This document shows positions 51,261 through 53,181 of a stretch of 53,181 nucleotides of DNA, one piece after another (positions within the stretch are counted from its first letter, which is position 1; each line of letters opens with the position of its first letter). A program made the translations under genes and the position numbers. Where the stretch lies: contig NZ_QJUO01000032.1 in assembly GCF_004327335.1 (NCBI RefSeq), positions 1 to 53,181 on the forward strand, read 5' to 3'. Source of the DNA: Stutzerimonas kirkiae. GTDB taxonomy: Bacteria; Pseudomonadota; Gammaproteobacteria; Pseudomonadales; Pseudomonadaceae. The notes under the pieces were generated by a model that saw only the letters and a program-made list of their open reading frames with translations, had not been told where the DNA came from and did no database searches.

Positions 51261-52178
51261 TCAGTGCTCGGCAAATACCTCATCCAGGGTTCCTGCTTCG
51301 AGGATGTTTTCCGCCCAGCGCTCCAGCTCCGGGGTCTTCGCTGCCTGGACGCGCGCCAGGGTAGCCTCGTCCAGTTCACCAAAACGGCGGGCCAGCAGCT
51401 TCAGCAGAATGGCCTGGGTACCGTGTTCGAACCCCTTCGCTATTCCCTTGCGTTCGAATGAACTGACGTAGGGCATGATGGCCTTCTCCTGTAGCTGGTC
51501 AATGTATGCATCGTAGTAGTCGCTGGACTCGGCCGGCAAGGCCACCATCCATTCCAGGAAGATCACCAGGCGACCGATCAGTTGCCGGTCCAGGCGTTGA
51601 CGAATGGCCAGGCGATAGAAGCCAATCAGGTTGTCGGCGCGCTGCCGGCCATCGCGGATCAGCTTGGCGGTGAGCTGGGCTGCCACCAGCAGGGCGAATG
51701 GATTGTCGCTGTGTTGCAGCTTGTCCATATCCGCCTGGAAATCCAGCAGCTTGCAGGTGCGGAAGTGAAAGGTGACACCACTGCCGGCGAAATGACTGGA
51801 GAAGCACTTGGGACGGAAACCTGGATGGGTGTCGGTGAGTATTGCCAGGCTGATGACTGGCTTCTGGTAGCGTTCTCGAATACGGCTGTAATAGTGGTAC
51901 ATGCGCTCGGCGAAATTCTGCTCCGGCTCGCCTTGCACCTCGGTGTGGATCAGCAGCCAGTGTTCTACGTCATCCCGCAGCCGGACCTGGGCCAGTTTGT
52001 CGACATAGCGCCGTCCCTGTTCGGCATCATTGCTGATCTTCTGCAATTCCTTGTCGAGGAAGACCGGCGCCTGGCGCCAGTCGATCAATGCTTCGACATC
52101 TGCAAACAGCAGTTGCAGGAAAGGCTGGAAGAACACTTCCAATGCCTCTTCCCAGGGTGAGTCGTGGTCTTCGTTCAT
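51261..52178 (-). CDS. Rpn-family nuclease/putative transposase with DUF4351 tail
   Basis: A 305-residue protein of the recombination-promoting nuclease group (PD-(D/E)XK-like). The N-terminal half has YVDKLAQVRLRDD...WLLIHTEVQGEPE, consistent with the catalytic acids and the (E)VQ variant of the motif, followed by ERMYHYYSRIRERY. The C-terminal 60 residues (GFEHGTQAILLKLLARRFGEL...ERWAENILEAGTLDEVF) fit DUF4351. Such genes are common, patchily distributed and often degraded; this one is intact. A dispersed repeat lies beside its 3' end. Confidence 0.88.
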   Translation of the reverse strand: MNEDHDSPWEEALEVFFQPFLQLLFADVEALIDWRQAPVFLDKELQKISNDAEQGRRYVDKLAQVRLRDDVEHWLLIHTEVQGEPEQNFAERMYHYYSRIRERYQKPVISLAILTDTHPGFRPKCFSSHFAGSGVTFHFRTCKLLDFQADMDKLQHSDNPFALLVAAQLTAKLIRDGRQRADNLIGFYRLAIRQRLDRQLIGRLVIFLEWMVALPAESSDYYDAYIDQLQEKAIMPYVSSFERKGIAKGFEHGTQAILLKLLARRFGELDEATLARVQAAKTPELERWAENILEAGTLDEVFAEH

Positions 52179-52300
52179 GCTGGCCGCCCGTCGCTATCCG
52201 TCTGGCGGCCAGACTGCTGGCAGATGAAATCTGCCGACAAGGACGATGGGCTGGAACTGTGAAGTCGGTCACACAAGGATGTGCTGTTTTGTGAAACACC

Positions 52301-53181
52301 TCATGGTTTCAGGGTACTTCCACATCCCTGCAACCGTTCCGGCGGCGCCCCCAGCAGGGCTCGCAGGCCATCGGCCAGAGTGCCGCGCCAGGCGGCATAG
52401 TCATGGCCGCCGGTGAATGCCTGGTAGGCCACCGGGTAGCCTTTCTCGCACAGCACCTGGCGCAGGGTCCGGGTGCTGCCGAGTATGCCCCGGGCATCCG
52501 CGCCCTCCAGCAATCCCGCATCCAGGTAGAAGCGCAGGGGCAGCCGGGGCGTTTCGCGCAACCGGTTGGTCAGCCATTGCACTTCGCTCTCCGGACCCCA
52601 CCAGAAGGAGCCGGACTGGCTCAACACGGCGCCGAAATGCCCGGGATAACGATAGGCCGCACAGGCGGCGGCCAGGCCGCCATAACTGGAGCCGGCGAGG
52701 ATGCGTTCGCTCGCCCGTTCGCTGAGGCGGTGGCGAGCGGCGAGCCAGGGCAGCAATTCATGGGCCAGGGCATCGGCGAACAGCGGATTGCACGCCAGTT
52801 CCCGCTGGCGTGAGTTCCGGCTCGGGTTGCTCAGCATGACCGCCAGCATTGGCGGTATCTCGCCAGCGGCGATCAGGTTGTCGAGGATGACGGCGGTCGG
52901 TACCTGGGCGGTGTAGGCGTGCTCGTCGAACAGGACCAGCAGCGGGTAGGCGCGCCCGGCCTGGTAGCCGGGGGGCGTGTAGAGCGTGAGCGGGCGCGAG
53001 TTGCCCAGCTTGTCGCTGCGCCATTGCAGCCGCTGGCTGTGGCCTGCCTGCCCGGGCGCGACGGGTTGCAGCCAGGGCTGCGGCACCGCGCCGGGCAGTT
53101 CCAGCAGTGATACCGCTTGCAGCGGTTCAGCGTCGGCGTGGCGCTCGTACAGCGGCGGGGTTGGGTTGAGCGGGTCGGGGC
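52301..53181 (-). CDS. fes: Ferric enterobactin esterase Fes-like hydrolase (partial)
   Basis: C-terminal part of an alpha/beta hydrolase that cleaves catecholate siderophores to release iron. The frame is open to the window edge (DPLNPTPPLYERH... seen near 53150-53175), so the N-terminal domain lies outside. The nucleophile elbow is GSSYGG and the catalytic His is in GGHDYAAWR. DPLNP and the LTLYTPPGY block are typical of Fes rather than of simple IroE esterases. An internal GTG at 53086 would give a shorter protein but is not preferred because the family sequence continues upstream. Confidence 0.88.
   Translation of the reverse strand, partial: PDPLNPTPPLYERHADAEPLQAVSLLELPGAVPQPWLQPVAPGQAGHSQRLQWRSDKLGNSRPLTLYTPPGYQAGRAYPLLVLFDEHAYTAQVPTAVILDNLIAAGEIPPMLAVMLSNPSRNSRQRELACNPLFADALAHELLPWLAARHRLSERASERILAGSSYGGLAAACAAYRYPGHFGAVLSQSGSFWWGPESEVQWLTNRLRETPRLPLRFYLDAGLLEGADARGILGSTRTLRQVLCEKGYPVAYQAFTGGHDYAAWRGTLADGLRALLGAPPERLQGCGSTLKP

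Overview
This window is the replication-origin neighbourhood of a Pseudomonas-type gammaproteobacterial chromosome. The evidence is the order glmU, atpCDGAHFEBI, parB, parA, rsmG, mnmG, mnmE, yidC, yidD, rnpA, rpmH, oriC, dnaA, dnaN, recF, gyrB, together with an azurin whose copper ligands fall at the classical positions, a PA0069-type radical SAM gene, GlyQ/GlyS/GmhB/PlsC to the right, and parS-like palindromes. Several genes between the conserved blocks are not where I would expect them in P. aeruginosa or P. putida, so I do not assign a species.

Left arm (1-30441, almost all minus strand, so co-directional with replication leaving oriC): azurin and a SCO1-like copper chaperone; a tiny overlapping pair encoding a lone FecR-type N-terminal domain and a lone sigma region 4; an SOS-controlled radical SAM gene with a consensus LexA box; a bile-acid:sodium symporter-like carrier, a methyltransferase and a DUF1835/DUF3658 protein; prlC with a coupled zinc-ribbon gene; a gamma carbonic anhydrase followed by a parS-centred palindrome; a decayed TonB receptor; glmU; the ATP synthase operon; the partition and ribosome/tRNA-modification genes; then an inserted homocysteine methyltransferase and a two-gene amino-acid-type ABC transporter; then mnmE, yidC, yidD, rnpA and rpmH.

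Origin: two non-coding regions, 23255-23858 (upstream of mnmG) and 30442-31015 (rpmH-dnaA), carry the same module: an AT-rich block ending in TTATATATGG, exactly 13 nt, then a perfect DnaA box, followed by further relaxed boxes. Two more parS-like sites lie inside recF.

Right arm (31016-53181): dnaA-dnaN-recF-gyrB; a heme oxygenase/DUF454 pair beside the remnant of a heme receptor gene; ahpF without ahpC; a globin-coupled diguanylate cyclase; plsC-gmhB-glyS-glyQ; a chemoreceptor behind a FliA-like promoter; a macro-domain protein; a region with two compound palindromes; a stand-alone EPSP synthase; an Rpn-family nuclease; and a Fes-like esterase that runs off the end.

Themes: core replication, partition, energy and translation genes are intact and tightly overlapped. 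The gaps between them hold decayed iron/heme uptake genes, dispersed palindromic repeats and single accessory genes. The less expected items are the duplicated origin module, the orphan mini sigma/anti-sigma pair, the F0 subunits a and c that look unlike usual Pseudomonas ones, and the structured palindromes at 49332-49646.
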